Shown: one piece after another, positions 24,925 to 34,197 of the stretch | How the letters are laid out: each line of letters opens with the position of its first letter | Position numbering within the stretch: position 1 is the first letter of the stretch | Assembly: GCA_023458755.1 (NCBI GenBank) | Contig: JAEWYE010000006.1 | Span: 1 to 57,328, forward strand | Origin: Bacillota bacterium | GTDB taxonomy: Bacteria > Bacillota > Clostridia > Oscillospirales > Acutalibacteraceae | Direction of reading: 5' to 3' | DNA length: 57,328 bases | The notes under the pieces: model-generated | Seen by the model: only the letters and a program-made list of their open reading frames with translations | Told to the model about the DNA's origin: nothing | Databases searched by the model: none | Position numbers and translations under genes: made by a program

Positions 24925-25851
24925 ATGGATCAAGTTGATCAAATCACTAAAGTAAAGAAAAAGTTCTCTTTTTCCAGTCTTCCATACAATCGCCAGAAAA
25001 CAATCATATCAATTATGTTCCTTTTTGTACCGGTATTATTATTAATTGTATTTTCTTATCTTCCGGCTGTTGCGATGGCTCAATACAGTTTTACAGACTG
25101 GGACGGCGGCTTAACAAAGAATTATGTAGGATTTGAAAACTATCAGACGATTTTTTCAGACCCCAGCTATATCCAACCGATTTTTACCAGCCTTTATTAT
25201 TTTGTAGCGTCTTTCATACAAATCGGTTTGGCAACTGTAATAGCAGCACTGCTCACTTTTCCGCTTCGGGCTAAGAACTTCTTTAAGGGAGTTTATTTTT
25301 TTCCATCGCTGATTAACAGTGTAGCAATTGGCTTTATCTTTTTGTTTTTCTTCCAACCGAGTGGTACTTTTGATACGGTTCTGAAGTTTTTGGGGTTATA
25401 CAATCCGGACAGATTATGGCTGCAGGATCAGTCATTAATAAATATCTCCCTGGCGTTCACTTCTGTTTGGAGATACATCGGATATAACATTGTGATGTTT
25501 GCGGCAGCTATGCAGTCGATTTCGCCGGACATTCTAGAGGCTGCTAATGTTGATGGTGCAAATAAATTTCAACAATTTAGATATATTATCCTCCCTGGCA
25601 TATCCACAATTTTGGGCCTGCAGTTATTTTTGGCAATCAGCGGTTCATTAACCGTGTTTGAAATTCCATATATCATGACAACTGGCGGGAATGGCAGTAT
25701 GACGTTTGTAATTCAGGCTGTACAACTTGCCTTCTCAACACAAAGGATAGGCCTTGGATCTGCGCTTGGCATCATTCTTATGTTTTTTGCTGTTGGTGTC
25801 AGCATTCTGCAAAAACTCGTATTCAAGGAATGGGGAGGAAAGAAAAAATGA
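24925..25851 (+). CDS. ABC sugar permease (MalF-type)
   Basis: A 308-residue inner-membrane permease with six predicted helices and the CUT1 EAA loop DILEAANVDGANKFQQFRYIILPG. ATG 24925 has AAGGGG 8 nt upstream; the in-frame GTG nine bases earlier is less likely. It ends in an ATGA overlap with the second permease gene. It forms the channel with that protein. No ATPase gene is in the locus, so a shared MsmX/MsmK-type ATPase encoded elsewhere is expected. Confidence 0.92.
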   Translation: MDQVDQITKVKKKFSFSSLPYNRQKTIISIMFLFVPVLLLIVFSYLPAVAMAQYSFTDWDGGLTKNYVGFENYQTIFSDPSYIQPIFTSLYYFVASFIQIGLATVIAALLTFPLRAKNFFKGVYFFPSLINSVAIGFIFLFFFQPSGTFDTVLKFLGLYNPDRLWLQDQSLINISLAFTSVWRYIGYNIVMFAAAMQSISPDILEAANVDGANKFQQFRYIILPGISTILGLQLFLAISGSLTVFEIPYIMTTGGNGSMTFVIQAVQLAFSTQRIGLGSALGIILMFFAVGVSILQKLVFKEWGGKKK

Positions 25852-26693
25852 GAACACAATGGACAGCTTCAAATATTTTGCTGACAATACTTAAATATTT
25901 CATCCTCATCGTTTTGGTTTTTGTTGTGATTATTCCCGTTCTCGTTATGGTGTTTGCCGCATTTAAAACGGGTGATGAGTATGCGGCATCTGGCATACTG
26001 GAGATTCCGAAGAATTTTTTGAATTTTGAGAACTTTAAAACTGCAATTGTTGAAGGCTATATGATTAAAGGCTTTATCAACACGTGCATCATCATGTTCT
26101 TTTCTTTGATTGGCACCGTATTGTGCGGCTCCATGGTTGCTTTTGTTTTTAGTCGGTTTCAATCAAAATTTAATTCAGTTATTAATATCTTGTTTCTGGT
26201 CTCCGTCATGATTCCCAGCGTGGTATCATCCATTGCAACATTCCAAATTATTCATGCTCTTGGCTTATTTAACACCAGACTTGCACCAATTATTTTGTAT
26301 TGCGGAACTGATGTTATTTCCATTTATATTTTTCTTCAGTTTCTTGACAATATTTCGGTTTCGTTGGATGAGTCTGCAATTATCGATGGAGCAAATTATC
26401 TGCAAATCTTTGGAAGGATTATTCTCCCGCTTTTATCTCCTGCCGTTGTAACCGTCCTTATCATTAAAGGCGTTAACATTTACAACGATTTTTATACCCC
26501 GTTTTTGTATACACCGGATTCAGATTTAGCAACTATTTCTACTGCTTTGTTTAATTTTAAGGGGCCATACGGAGCCCACTGGGAGGTAATTTGCGCGGGC
26601 GTTGTTGTCATTATGATTCCTACACTCGTGATTTTTATTGCCCTACAAAAGTATATTTATGGCGGTCTGGTTTCCGGTTCAGTAAAAGAATAA
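25848..26693 (+). CDS. ABC sugar permease (MalG-type)
   Basis: A 281-residue permease partner. It has six hydrophobic helices and the EAA loop ESAIIDGANYLQIFGRIILPLLSP. GGGGAGGAAAG precedes the ATG, which overlaps the preceding stop. The C-terminus YIYGGLVSGSVKE is the typical CUT1 MalG-like end. It works with the MalF-type protein encoded immediately upstream to import oligosaccharides. Confidence 0.92.
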   Translation: MRTQWTASNILLTILKYFILIVLVFVVIIPVLVMVFAAFKTGDEYAASGILEIPKNFLNFENFKTAIVEGYMIKGFINTCIIMFFSLIGTVLCGSMVAFVFSRFQSKFNSVINILFLVSVMIPSVVSSIATFQIIHALGLFNTRLAPIILYCGTDVISIYIFLQFLDNISVSLDESAIIDGANYLQIFGRIILPLLSPAVVTVLIIKGVNIYNDFYTPFLYTPDSDLATISTALFNFKGPYGAHWEVICAGVVVIMIPTLVIFIALQKYIYGGLVSGSVKE

Positions 26694-26716
26694 GCTTGAA
26701 AGGTTAGGAATTATAT

Positions 26717-27733
26717 ATGGCAAAAATTATAGGCGAAAGCCTTAAAAATATTCCTTGGCAAGACAAACCTGAAAATTGCTCGGCTCCTGTTTGGCGCCAT
26801 ATGGAGAACCCTGTTATTGGCAGAAATCCGGTAAAAGGTGTCGCTCGAATTTTTAACAGCGCAGTCGTACCTTATCAGGGAGAATTTATCGGGGTGTTCC
26901 GTGGAGAAACTACGAATGGCCGCCCACATATTTACTTAGGGCACAGCCGAGATGCAATTCACTGGAACTTTAGTGAGGAAAGAATTCACTTTGTAGATGA
27001 AAACGGAGATAATTATCAGCCGCTCTATGCATACGATCCCCGTCTAGTTAAAGTGGAGGATACCTACTATATTATTTGGTGCGGTGATTTCGACGGAGCG
27101 GCAATCGGTTTAGCAAAAACAACAGATTTTAAAACCTTCACAAGAATCGAAAATCCATTTTTACCCTTTAACCGCAACGGCGTTTTGTTTCCGCGTAAGG
27201 TTGACGGAAAATTTGTGATGCTTTCCCGCCCAAGCGACAGCGGCCATACCCCATTTGGTGATATTTTCCTGAGTAAAAGCCCAAACTTAATTCATTGGGG
27301 AGAACACCGCTGTGTGATGCAAAAAGGCGGTAACGGATGGTGGCAGAGTGTGAAAATCGGCTGCGGACCAGCACCGATTGAAACCAGTGAAGGCTGGCTG
27401 ATGTTCTATCATGGAGTTACCGGTACCTGCAACGGTTTGGTTTATTCCATGAGTGCAGCCATTCTTGACCATGATGATCCTGCTAAAGTATTATATCGTG
27501 CTGGCTGCTTTATGCTGACCCCTGAGGAATGGTATGAAGAGCGTGGCTTTGTTCCAAACGTCATATTTCCATGTGCAACCCTTTGCGATGCCGAAACCGG
27601 GCGCATTGCTATCTATTACGGCGCGGCGGATACCTATGTCGGTATTGCTTATACAACGGTTGATGACACGATTGCGTTTGTAAAAAAGCATCATGAAAAT
27701 ATCGGTTTGGATGCGACAGACGGAAGAATTTAA
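26717..27733 (+). CDS. GH130 beta-1,4-mannooligosaccharide phosphorylase (GH130_2-like)
   Basis: A 338-residue cytoplasmic five-bladed beta-propeller glycoside phosphorylase of family GH130. Family hallmarks are NPVIGRNPVKGVARIFNSAV, GVFRGETTNGRPHIYLGHS, YDPRLVKVEDTYYIIWCGD (Asp general acid region) and LSRPSDSGHTPFGDIFLS. Length and sequence style fit the clade containing R. albus RaMP2, which phosphorolyses beta-1,4-manno-oligosaccharides to mannose-1-phosphate. There is no signal peptide. It is the first enzyme after the importer genes and would shorten incoming oligosaccharides. The sub-clade is judged by eye, not by alignment. Confidence 0.85.
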   Translation: MAKIIGESLKNIPWQDKPENCSAPVWRHMENPVIGRNPVKGVARIFNSAVVPYQGEFIGVFRGETTNGRPHIYLGHSRDAIHWNFSEERIHFVDENGDNYQPLYAYDPRLVKVEDTYYIIWCGDFDGAAIGLAKTTDFKTFTRIENPFLPFNRNGVLFPRKVDGKFVMLSRPSDSGHTPFGDIFLSKSPNLIHWGEHRCVMQKGGNGWWQSVKIGCGPAPIETSEGWLMFYHGVTGTCNGLVYSMSAAILDHDDPAKVLYRAGCFMLTPEEWYEERGFVPNVIFPCATLCDAETGRIAIYYGAADTYVGIAYTTVDDTIAFVKKHHENIGLDATDGRI

Positions 27734-27747
27734 GAAAGCAGAAAGAA

Positions 27748-28728
27748 ATGAGTAAGTTATACGATTGTCAAACAGAACAGTTTTATGGATATAAAGGAAT
27801 TGGTGATGCACCGACTGATTATGACGCGTACTGGGATAGGGCATTAAAAGAATTGGATGGTGCTTCACTGGAGTATCAATTGGTGAAAAGCGATTTTGCA
27901 TCCAGAAGCTGTTACGCCTATCATCTGTATTTTACTGGGGTAGGCGGTGCAAAAGTACATTGTCAGTTTTTAAGGCCGAAAAATATTCCAGAAGGAACAA
28001 AAATTCCGGCTGTCGCGGTGTTTCACGGATACTGGACGAATTGCGGCGATTGGACGGGAAAACTCGGCTACATAGCGGAAGGCTTTTGCGTACTGGCAAT
28101 GGATGTACGCGGTCAGGGCGGCGAAAGTGAAGACAACGGCATCTACAAAGGAAATACGCAAAGTGGGCATATCATTCGCGGCGTGGAAGGCGATAGCCCG
28201 GAAGATTTGTTTTACCGTAATGTTTATCTGGATACTGCGCAGTGCATTCGCATTCTCATGAGTATGGATTTTGTAGATGCAAAAAATGTTTTTGCAACTG
28301 GAGCTTCCCAAGGCGGAGCGCTGACTGTAGCGTGCGCGTGCTTATCTCCCAAGCTGAAAGCTGCAGCACCTATGTACCCGTTTCTCTGTGATTTTCGTGG
28401 AATTTATCAAAACAACTTCAATTGCAGTGCGTATGAGGAAATTACGTGGTATTTTCGGCAGCGTGACCCAATGCACCTGAAAGAAGATGCTTTCTTTGAA
28501 CGGTTGGGCTATATTGATTTGAAAAATCTGACCAAGTTTATTCAGTGCGATATTCTTTGGTTTACCGCGTTAATGGATAAAGTATGCCCTCCGTTTTCAC
28601 AGATGGCGGCATATAATCATATTACTTCCAATAAGAGTGTCATTTATTTTCCGGAGTATCAGCACGAGTATCTTCCGTATGCAGGAGATGAGATTTTGAA
28701 GTATTTTTTGGAACAGTTGAATAAGTAA
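27748..28728 (+). CDS. CE7-family acetyl esterase
   Basis: A 326-residue alpha/beta-hydrolase of the acetylxylan esterase / cephalosporin-C deacetylase family (CE7). Motifs are VAVFHGYWTNCGDW (oxyanion strand), MDVRGQGGES (family RGQ motif), GASQGG with nucleophile Ser187, and a C-terminal HEY with the catalytic His. It has no signal peptide, so it would deacetylate imported oligosaccharides. In a mannan locus the natural substrates are O-acetylated manno-oligosaccharides, which must be stripped before GH130 and epimerase action (inference from context). It lies 14 nt after the phosphorylase gene. Confidence 0.88.
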   Translation: MSKLYDCQTEQFYGYKGIGDAPTDYDAYWDRALKELDGASLEYQLVKSDFASRSCYAYHLYFTGVGGAKVHCQFLRPKNIPEGTKIPAVAVFHGYWTNCGDWTGKLGYIAEGFCVLAMDVRGQGGESEDNGIYKGNTQSGHIIRGVEGDSPEDLFYRNVYLDTAQCIRILMSMDFVDAKNVFATGASQGGALTVACACLSPKLKAAAPMYPFLCDFRGIYQNNFNCSAYEEITWYFRQRDPMHLKEDAFFERLGYIDLKNLTKFIQCDILWFTALMDKVCPPFSQMAAYNHITSNKSVIYFPEYQHEYLPYAGDEILKYFLEQLNK

Positions 28729-28750
28729 TGGGAATGGAGTATTTGCTTTG

Positions 28751-29563
28751 ATGCAGGTAAATGATTTTTGGTATCAAGTGAAAAAATTGTCGGAAACAAT
28801 TTGGTACATATCCGACCATGGTTTTGATCTAATGTACTTTGTAAAAGGGAAGAACCGTGCGATGCTGATTGATACCGGGTTTGGAATTGGCAATCTTCCT
28901 GCGTTATGCAGTGAATTTGCTTCGGTTGAGACCTTATCGGTCTTGACCCACGCGCATCCTGATCATTGTATGGGTGCCGGTCAGTTTGCAAATACCTATC
29001 TAGCAAAAGATGATATTTTATTGCTCCAGTACTTTTCTGAATATAATACCCGCAAAAAAATGGCAAGCGAATTTCTGAATACAAGCACTAAATTTCCACA
29101 CGATGAAGCAAGCATTCATAATTGGGCCAACTGCAAAGTAAATCAGATAACCGAACTGTCAGACGGGCAGATCTTTGATTTGGGTGGTCGAAAAATCCAT
29201 GTAATTTTAACCCCCGGCCATACGAAGGGCTCCTTATGTTTGTTAGACGAATCGGAAGGCCGGCTATTTTCGGGTGACACTGTTTTAAGCTGCAATCATC
29301 TTTTATGTCTTCCGGAATCCACTGGATTGCAAACCTTCTATCAGAGTCTTTTACATTTGGAAACCTTTCAATCCGGGTTCAATATCATTCATCCAGGGCA
29401 TGAAAAAGCGCCGTTGGGTAAAGAGAAGCTGACGGAGCTGATTCATGGCGTCGAAGATATTTTGTCTGGAAAAATCAAAGGTGTTGTGGATGAAACCGAA
29501 AACGGTTCGCCAATGAAATACAGTTTTGGCAATCATAATTGGGTAATGGGTAGGCAGAAATGA
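28751..29563 (+). CDS. Metallo-beta-lactamase-fold hydrolase
   Basis: A 270-residue MBL-fold protein. The dimetal motif is THAHPDHCMGAG (HxHxDH), and later ligands are in TPGHTKGSLCL and FSGDTVL, with the last His in HPGHEKAPLG. The N-terminal half resembles the glyoxalase-II-like MBL group. I chose ATG 28751; TGGAG is 13 nt upstream and an in-frame TTG three bases earlier is possible. The end overlaps the epimerase frame. An MBL hydrolase is not part of known mannan pathways, so it may remove another substituent or detoxify a by-product. Confidence 0.75.
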   Translation: MQVNDFWYQVKKLSETIWYISDHGFDLMYFVKGKNRAMLIDTGFGIGNLPALCSEFASVETLSVLTHAHPDHCMGAGQFANTYLAKDDILLLQYFSEYNTRKKMASEFLNTSTKFPHDEASIHNWANCKVNQITELSDGQIFDLGGRKIHVILTPGHTKGSLCLLDESEGRLFSGDTVLSCNHLLCLPESTGLQTFYQSLLHLETFQSGFNIIHPGHEKAPLGKEKLTELIHGVEDILSGKIKGVVDETENGSPMKYSFGNHNWVMGRQK

Positions 29564-29634
29564 ACATGCATTCTAGTGAGTGCACAACGAGTGGTTTTGC
29601 ATATCTTGAACCAGTAAAGATGGAGAAAAATCCT

Positions 29635-30819
29635 ATGAACGATTTAAAAACAATGAGCGAAGAAGTTGAAAACGAATTACTGAATCATATTTTACCATTC
29701 TGGGATGCATTGAAGGATGACCGAGGCGGCTTTTATGGCTTAATGGATTTTGACTTAAAAATAGAAAAAGATGCGGTCAAAGGAGTTATTCTGAATAACC
29801 GCATTCTGTGGTTCTATTCCAATGTGTATCTGAATACGAAAGAGAAAAATGCGCTTGCGAATGCACAGCATGCCTATTTGTTTTTAAAGCAAAGCTGTTT
29901 TGATGAGCAGTATGGCGGCGTGTACTGGATGATGAATTACGATGGTACACCAAATGACGATATGAAGCATACATACAATCAGGCATTTGCAATTTATGGC
30001 CTTTCTTCCTATTACGCCGCATCCGGTGATAAAGAAGCTTTACAACTGGCATATCAATTGTATCATACAATTGAAACAAAGTGCACAGATGTCTATGGCT
30101 ATCAGGAAGCTTTCGATCGTTGCTGGCAACCGATTGAAAATGAAAAACTTTCGGAAGACGGGTTTAATGCAAAGAAAAGCATGAATACGCTTTTGCATAT
30201 AATTGAAGCTTACACGGAACTTTATCGTGTTGACCCAAATAGAGACGTTGGGAATAGTTTAAAAAAAGCATTGCGCCTATGTAAAAACAAAGTATATGAT
30301 TCAAAATCGCATGTACTAGGAGTGTTTTTTGACGAACAGATGAAATCAATCGCGGACTTGTACTCCTATGGTCATGATATCGAAGCAACTTGGCTTATCG
30401 ACCGTGCATGCGAAGTCCTTACGGATGATGCACTCACTGTGGAGATGGGCGTTATGACTGCTCAAATTGCCGATAAAGTCCTTGAAAGTGCGTTTGAGAA
30501 TGGTGCACTGAATAATCAACGCTGTCGAGGAACTATAGACAAGACCCGCGTTTGGTGGGTACAGGCAGAAAGTGTCATTGGCTTTTTAAATTCCTATCAA
30601 AAGAGTGGAGACGAAAGGTTCCTGCAGGCATCCCTAGAAATTTGGGAATATATTAAAAAATATATCATTGACAGACGCAACGGTTCCGAGTGGTATTGGT
30701 GCGTAGACAGCCATGGGGAACCAATAAGAGAAGAACCAATTGTGGAGCCGTGGAAGTGTCCCTATCATAACAGTAGAATGTGTATGGAGGTAATGAAACG
30801 CAATGCAGACTTTTCATGA
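29635..30819 (+). CDS. Mannobiose/cellobiose 2-epimerase
   Basis: A 394-residue (alpha/alpha)6-barrel of the N-acylglucosamine/cellobiose 2-epimerase family. Motifs match cellobiose 2-epimerase: NHILPFWDALKDDRGGFYG, GVILNNRILWFYSN, GGVYWMMNYDG, HTYNQAFAIYGLSSYY, SYGHDIEATWLIDRA and KTRVWWVQAESV. The enzyme would turn beta-1,4-mannobiose into mannosyl-glucose for the phosphorylase encoded next. ATG 29635 with GGAG 10 nt upstream gives an N-terminus like known enzymes. An alternative ATG at 29560, overlapping the preceding stop (ATGA), would add 25 residues. The stop overlaps the next gene by 17 nt. Confidence 0.88.
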   Translation: MNDLKTMSEEVENELLNHILPFWDALKDDRGGFYGLMDFDLKIEKDAVKGVILNNRILWFYSNVYLNTKEKNALANAQHAYLFLKQSCFDEQYGGVYWMMNYDGTPNDDMKHTYNQAFAIYGLSSYYAASGDKEALQLAYQLYHTIETKCTDVYGYQEAFDRCWQPIENEKLSEDGFNAKKSMNTLLHIIEAYTELYRVDPNRDVGNSLKKALRLCKNKVYDSKSHVLGVFFDEQMKSIADLYSYGHDIEATWLIDRACEVLTDDALTVEMGVMTAQIADKVLESAFENGALNNQRCRGTIDKTRVWWVQAESVIGFLNSYQKSGDERFLQASLEIWEYIKKYIIDRRNGSEWYWCVDSHGEPIREEPIVEPWKCPYHNSRMCMEVMKRNADFS

Positions 30820-31981
30820 AAAATATGAACATGAGCTCTCAAAGCAAGAGACTTTGCTCACCAGAAAAAATAAAATATCCGAAGAATATAACGGCATTTA
30901 TGACCGCTGGGTTTATCCGGTGCTTACACGCAAACATGCGCCGATTGTATGGCGGTACGATTTAAATCCCGAAACAAATCCAAACTTTATGGAGCGCTTG
31001 GGCATTAACGCGGTGTTAAATGCAGGTGCAATTGAACTAAACAACAAGTTTTATTTGGTAGCGCGTGTGGAAGGAAATGATAGAAAATCCTTTTTTGCTG
31101 TTGCTGAAAGCGATAACGGAGTGGATAATTTCCGCTTTTGGGATTACCCCGTGCAGCTGCCGGATACCGAACCGCATGAAACTAATGTTTACGATATGCG
31201 CCTTACCAAGCATGAAGACGGCTGGATTTATGGCGTGTTCTGTTCCGAAAGTAAAGATAAGACTGCGAATGATCTTTCTGCTGCCATTGCTCAGGCAGGA
31301 ATTGTGCGTACCAAAGACTTAATGACTTGGGAACGTCTGCCGAATTTAAAAACAAAATCTCCTCAACAACGAAATGTAGTGCTTCATCCTGAATTTGTGA
31401 ATGGCAAATATGCTTTTTACACTCGCCCTCAAGATGATTTCATTCAAACCGGTTCCGGCGGCGGAATTTGTTTTGGATTGTGCGATGATATTACAAACCC
31501 TGTTATTACAACAGAAGAAACCGTAATCAGCCCCAGAGTGTACCATACCATTACAGAGTCCAAAAACGGAGCGGGAGCTGTCCCGATAAAAACTCCGAAA
31601 GGCTGGATTCATATTGCGCATGGTGTGCGCAATACTGCTGCCGGTTTACGCTATGTAATTTATGTGTTTGCTACCGATTTAAACAATCCGGCAAAGCTGA
31701 TTGCCAGCCCGTCCGGTGTGTTTCTTGTACCGCATGGTGCAGAGCGTATTGGTGATGTCAGCAACGTGGTATTTACCAACGGAGTCATTGCAAGAGAAAA
31801 CGGAGATGTTTATATTTATTACGCTTCCTCTGATACCCGCATGCATGTAGCTACTACAACAATCGATAAGTTAATGGATTATACGTTCAATACCCCGTCA
31901 GATCCGCTGTGTTCTGTAAAATGTGTGCAGCAAAGATGTGGACTGATTGCAAAAAACCTTGATTACTTACAAAAGAGGTAA
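30803..31981 (+). CDS. GH130_1 4-O-beta-mannosyl-glucose phosphorylase
   Basis: A 392-residue GH130 enzyme of the subfamily-1 type (R. albus RaMP1, Bacteroides MGP). Features are RWVYPVLTRKHAPIVWRYDLN near the N-terminus, VARVEGNDRKSFFAVAESDNG, ETNVYDMRLTKHEDGWIYGVFCSE (Asp general acid), FYTRPQDDF and HGVRNTAAGLRYVIYVFATD. It phosphorolyses mannosyl-glucose to mannose-1-phosphate and glucose. The start overlaps the 2-epimerase gene, whose product is its substrate, and GGAGGT lies 12 nt upstream. Having both GH130 types and the epimerase in one operon reconstructs the R. albus-type mannan pathway. Confidence 0.9.
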   Translation: MQTFHEKYEHELSKQETLLTRKNKISEEYNGIYDRWVYPVLTRKHAPIVWRYDLNPETNPNFMERLGINAVLNAGAIELNNKFYLVARVEGNDRKSFFAVAESDNGVDNFRFWDYPVQLPDTEPHETNVYDMRLTKHEDGWIYGVFCSESKDKTANDLSAAIAQAGIVRTKDLMTWERLPNLKTKSPQQRNVVLHPEFVNGKYAFYTRPQDDFIQTGSGGGICFGLCDDITNPVITTEETVISPRVYHTITESKNGAGAVPIKTPKGWIHIAHGVRNTAAGLRYVIYVFATDLNNPAKLIASPSGVFLVPHGAERIGDVSNVVFTNGVIARENGDVYIYYASSDTRMHVATTTIDKLMDYTFNTPSDPLCSVKCVQQRCGLIAKNLDYLQKR

Positions 31982-31983
31982 CC

Positions 31984-32910
31984 ATGAAATATGTAAAAGG
32001 ATTTACATTTGGCTACTTGGCGCGAGCTGGCGGGTACGCTGATGACCGTTCCAAACAGTCCATGTTGCTTTTAAAGCAGCAAACAGCATGTGACACAGTA
32101 ATTTTGGCACTTGCTGCACTGCAGGAAACAGCACAATCAGAAACGATTGACTATACTGGTTCACACATGCCCACCGATTCCGAGCTTTGTGATATGATAG
32201 CCTATGCGCAGTCGTTAAATTTAAGGGTGTTTTTAAAGCCGATGGTTAACTGTAAAGACGGAACATGGCGTGCACATATTAATTTTTTTGATGTAGATGT
32301 ACCGAACGAGCCGCAGTGGAGAAATTGGTTTCAAAGCTACACGGCTTATCAATTGCATTATGCGGTAATCGCACAGAAAATGGGCTGTGAAATGCTGATT
32401 ATTGGCTGCGAAATGGTGCAGGCACAGCGCAAAGAGGCTTATTGGCGCGAATTGATTTCGAAAGTGCGTGAGATTTACACCGGATTGATTTCTTATAATA
32501 CCGATAAATACCAAGAAGAACATGTTACTTGGTGGGATGCGGTTGATGTTATTTCCTCAAGCGGTTATTATCCAATCATTGATTGGAATGCACAGCTTAC
32601 ACGCATTCAGCAGGTAGTTAAAAAATACAAAAAGCCGTTTTTCTTTGCTGAAGCAGGTTGTCCAAGCAGGCATGGTTCTTCCCTTCTGCCAAATGACTGG
32701 ACTTACAAAGGCCCGGTAGATATTGCCGAACAGGCGGAATATTATCGCGTATTATTTCGAAAAGCCGGTAATTGCGACTGGCTCATGGGTTTTGGCTTTT
32801 GGGATTGGAAATCACATTTGCATAATAAGGATGCCTGTGATGATGGTTATGCTGTTTATGGAAAACCGGCCTGCAATGAAATTCTTGAATTTTACAGTCA
32901 GTATAATTAA
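31984..32910 (+). CDS. GH113-like beta-mannanase/mannosidase
   Basis: A 308-residue (beta/alpha)8-barrel protein resembling family GH113. The N-terminal KGFTFGYLARAGGY, the strand LRVFLKPMVNCKDGTWRAHINF, the acid/base-type IIGCEMVQAQ and the nucleophile-type FFAEAGCPSR fit the family, and GFGFWDWKSH closes the barrel. It has no signal peptide, so it is cytoplasmic and would trim manno-oligosaccharides after import. It lies 2 nt after GH130_1 with GAGGT upstream, making it the last gene of the transporter/enzyme operon. A strong terminator follows. Confidence 0.82.
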   Translation: MKYVKGFTFGYLARAGGYADDRSKQSMLLLKQQTACDTVILALAALQETAQSETIDYTGSHMPTDSELCDMIAYAQSLNLRVFLKPMVNCKDGTWRAHINFFDVDVPNEPQWRNWFQSYTAYQLHYAVIAQKMGCEMLIIGCEMVQAQRKEAYWRELISKVREIYTGLISYNTDKYQEEHVTWWDAVDVISSSGYYPIIDWNAQLTRIQQVVKKYKKPFFFAEAGCPSRHGSSLLPNDWTYKGPVDIAEQAEYYRVLFRKAGNCDWLMGFGFWDWKSHLHNKDACDDGYAVYGKPACNEILEFYSQYN

Positions 32911-33056
32911 CTATAAAATATTGGATGTTTTCAAATTGCTTTTTTCTGTCTCAGTTTAATGGAAAATTGGCAGTATGACCGCCTCTTCTATTATCCTGAC
33001 AGTTTAAAGATATTCTCATTAGCTTACTCCTTTTCTTTTTCATTTTTCTCCTTTTA

Positions 33057-33098
33057 AAAGCTCCAGTAGCAGTTTATTGCTGCCTCAGGAGCTTTTTT
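33057..33098 (+). terminator. Terminator of the mannan operon
   Basis: AAAAGCTCC (33057-33065) pairs with GGAGCTTTTTT (33088-33098), with an inner GCAG/CTGC pairing. The U-run ends where the broken manA sequence becomes recognisable. Confidence 0.8.
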
Positions 33099-34037
33099 CC
33101 TGCTTTTAAAAACTATCTTTGAGGCGGTAACAAACTAAAAACAATTTACAATAAGAAGTCAGACTTTAAAGCACTAGCTGAAAGCTGGGAACTTTCCACC
33201 CACAGTGCGGGGGAAAGTTCCATTGAAAGCGGGGAATACAAAGGGCTCAAGCTGAGCGAATACTTTGCAAAAGCAGGCAAGTCAGTTCTGGGGCGGAATT
33301 GCGCTCAATTTGCAAACCTTCCTGTCCTTATTAAGTTGATTGATGCAAAGGCTCCGCTTTCCATTCAGGTGCATCCCAGTGACGAATATGCGCTCCGCGT
33401 GGAAAAAGAGTCTGGCAAAACAGGAGTGTGGTACATACTGGACTGTGAAGAGAATGCATCCCTTTATTTCGGCGTGAACCGTGCGCTTTCAAAAGATGAG
33501 TTCCGTGCTAAGATAGAAGACAACACTCTATTGGATATCCTCAACAAAGTCTCCGTACATGTGGGCGATGTATTTTTTATTGAAGTTGGTACTATTCACG
33601 CAATCGGCGCAGGCATTCTGGTTTGTGAAATTCAGCAGAATTCTAACACGACCTACCGCGTTTATGATTATGGCAGAAAAGATGCTAATGGGAATACACG
33701 GGAACTGCACATTGACAAAGCACTCGATGTATGCAATTTAATGCCGTGCGGGGCGACCGGAGCACAGGGAAAGATTGAATCTTTATGCGGTTTTACAAGA
33801 TGTCTTCTGGCAAGCTGCAGATATTTTACCACCTACCATTACAATGTGAACACTTCCTGTACTTTAGAGATAACTGAAGACTCGTTTCGCTCTATCGTTT
33901 TTACAGAGGGCATCGGCTTCGTTTCATCGGATGAAACCGCTTTTCAGTTTGCAAAGGGCGAAAGCTATTTTGTCCCTGCAGAAAAAGGTACTGTCACAGT
34001 CAATGGTAAATGTGAATTTATCTTAACGACTGTTTAA
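33099..34037 (+). pseudogene. manA: Mannose-6-phosphate isomerase manA, broken at the 5' end
   Basis: A type I phosphomannose isomerase reading frame without a usable start. From 33123 the frame reads GGNKLKTIYNKKSDFKALAE and runs through typical manA motifs (LAESWELSTH; LIKLIDAKAPLSIQVHP; GTIHAIGAGILVCEIQQ; NTTYRVYDYGR) to the stop at 34037. Upstream in the same frame is PAFKNYL, then TGA at 33120-33122 where the family has the Trp of WGG, so a TGG-to-TGA change is evident. No ATG, GTG or TTG with a ribosome site precedes that point; only a TTG deep inside (33336) remains, which would lose about 75 residues including zinc-site strands. The gene therefore looks inactive, although mannose-1-phosphate made by the GH130 enzymes needs such an isomerase. 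Another copy elsewhere is likely. Confidence 0.8.
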
Positions 34038-34086
34038 GCATTTAACGCTATGACCTACAAACGAGCATCTTTGGAAACTATTTTAC
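34036..34086. repeat. Copy 1 of a 51-base dispersed repeat
   Basis: This stretch begins at the manA stop codon and matches 56412-56462 at about 43 of 51 positions in the same orientation. At the second copy it runs into a tRNA-like 3' end; here the similarity stops. Origin unknown. Confidence 0.6.
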
Positions 34087-34167
34087 ACGATGATTCAGGA
34101 AGGGTGCTACTTAAGACCAGAAGTTATTATAATGGGTTCTTCTGCGTGCTTATTAAAAAATCAATTG

Positions 34168-34197
34168 TTGTACAAAATAAAGAAACTCTTGTATAAT
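34168..34197 (+). promoter_or_regulatory. Predicted promoter of the AraC-type gene
   Basis: TTGTAC (34168-34173) and TATAAT (34192-34197) have an 18-nt spacer. A leader of about 170 nt follows, containing GATTT/AAATC (about 34311-34327). The remainder of 34087-34374 holds no gene. Confidence 0.5.

Noticed and set aside
33120..33122. TGA in manA as a recoded Trp or selenocysteine codon
   Set aside because: All other genes in the window use TGG for Trp and TGA as a normal stop (for example at 37516-37518). The family residue is Trp, not Cys or Sec, and no SECIS-like element is evident. A nonsense change is simpler.
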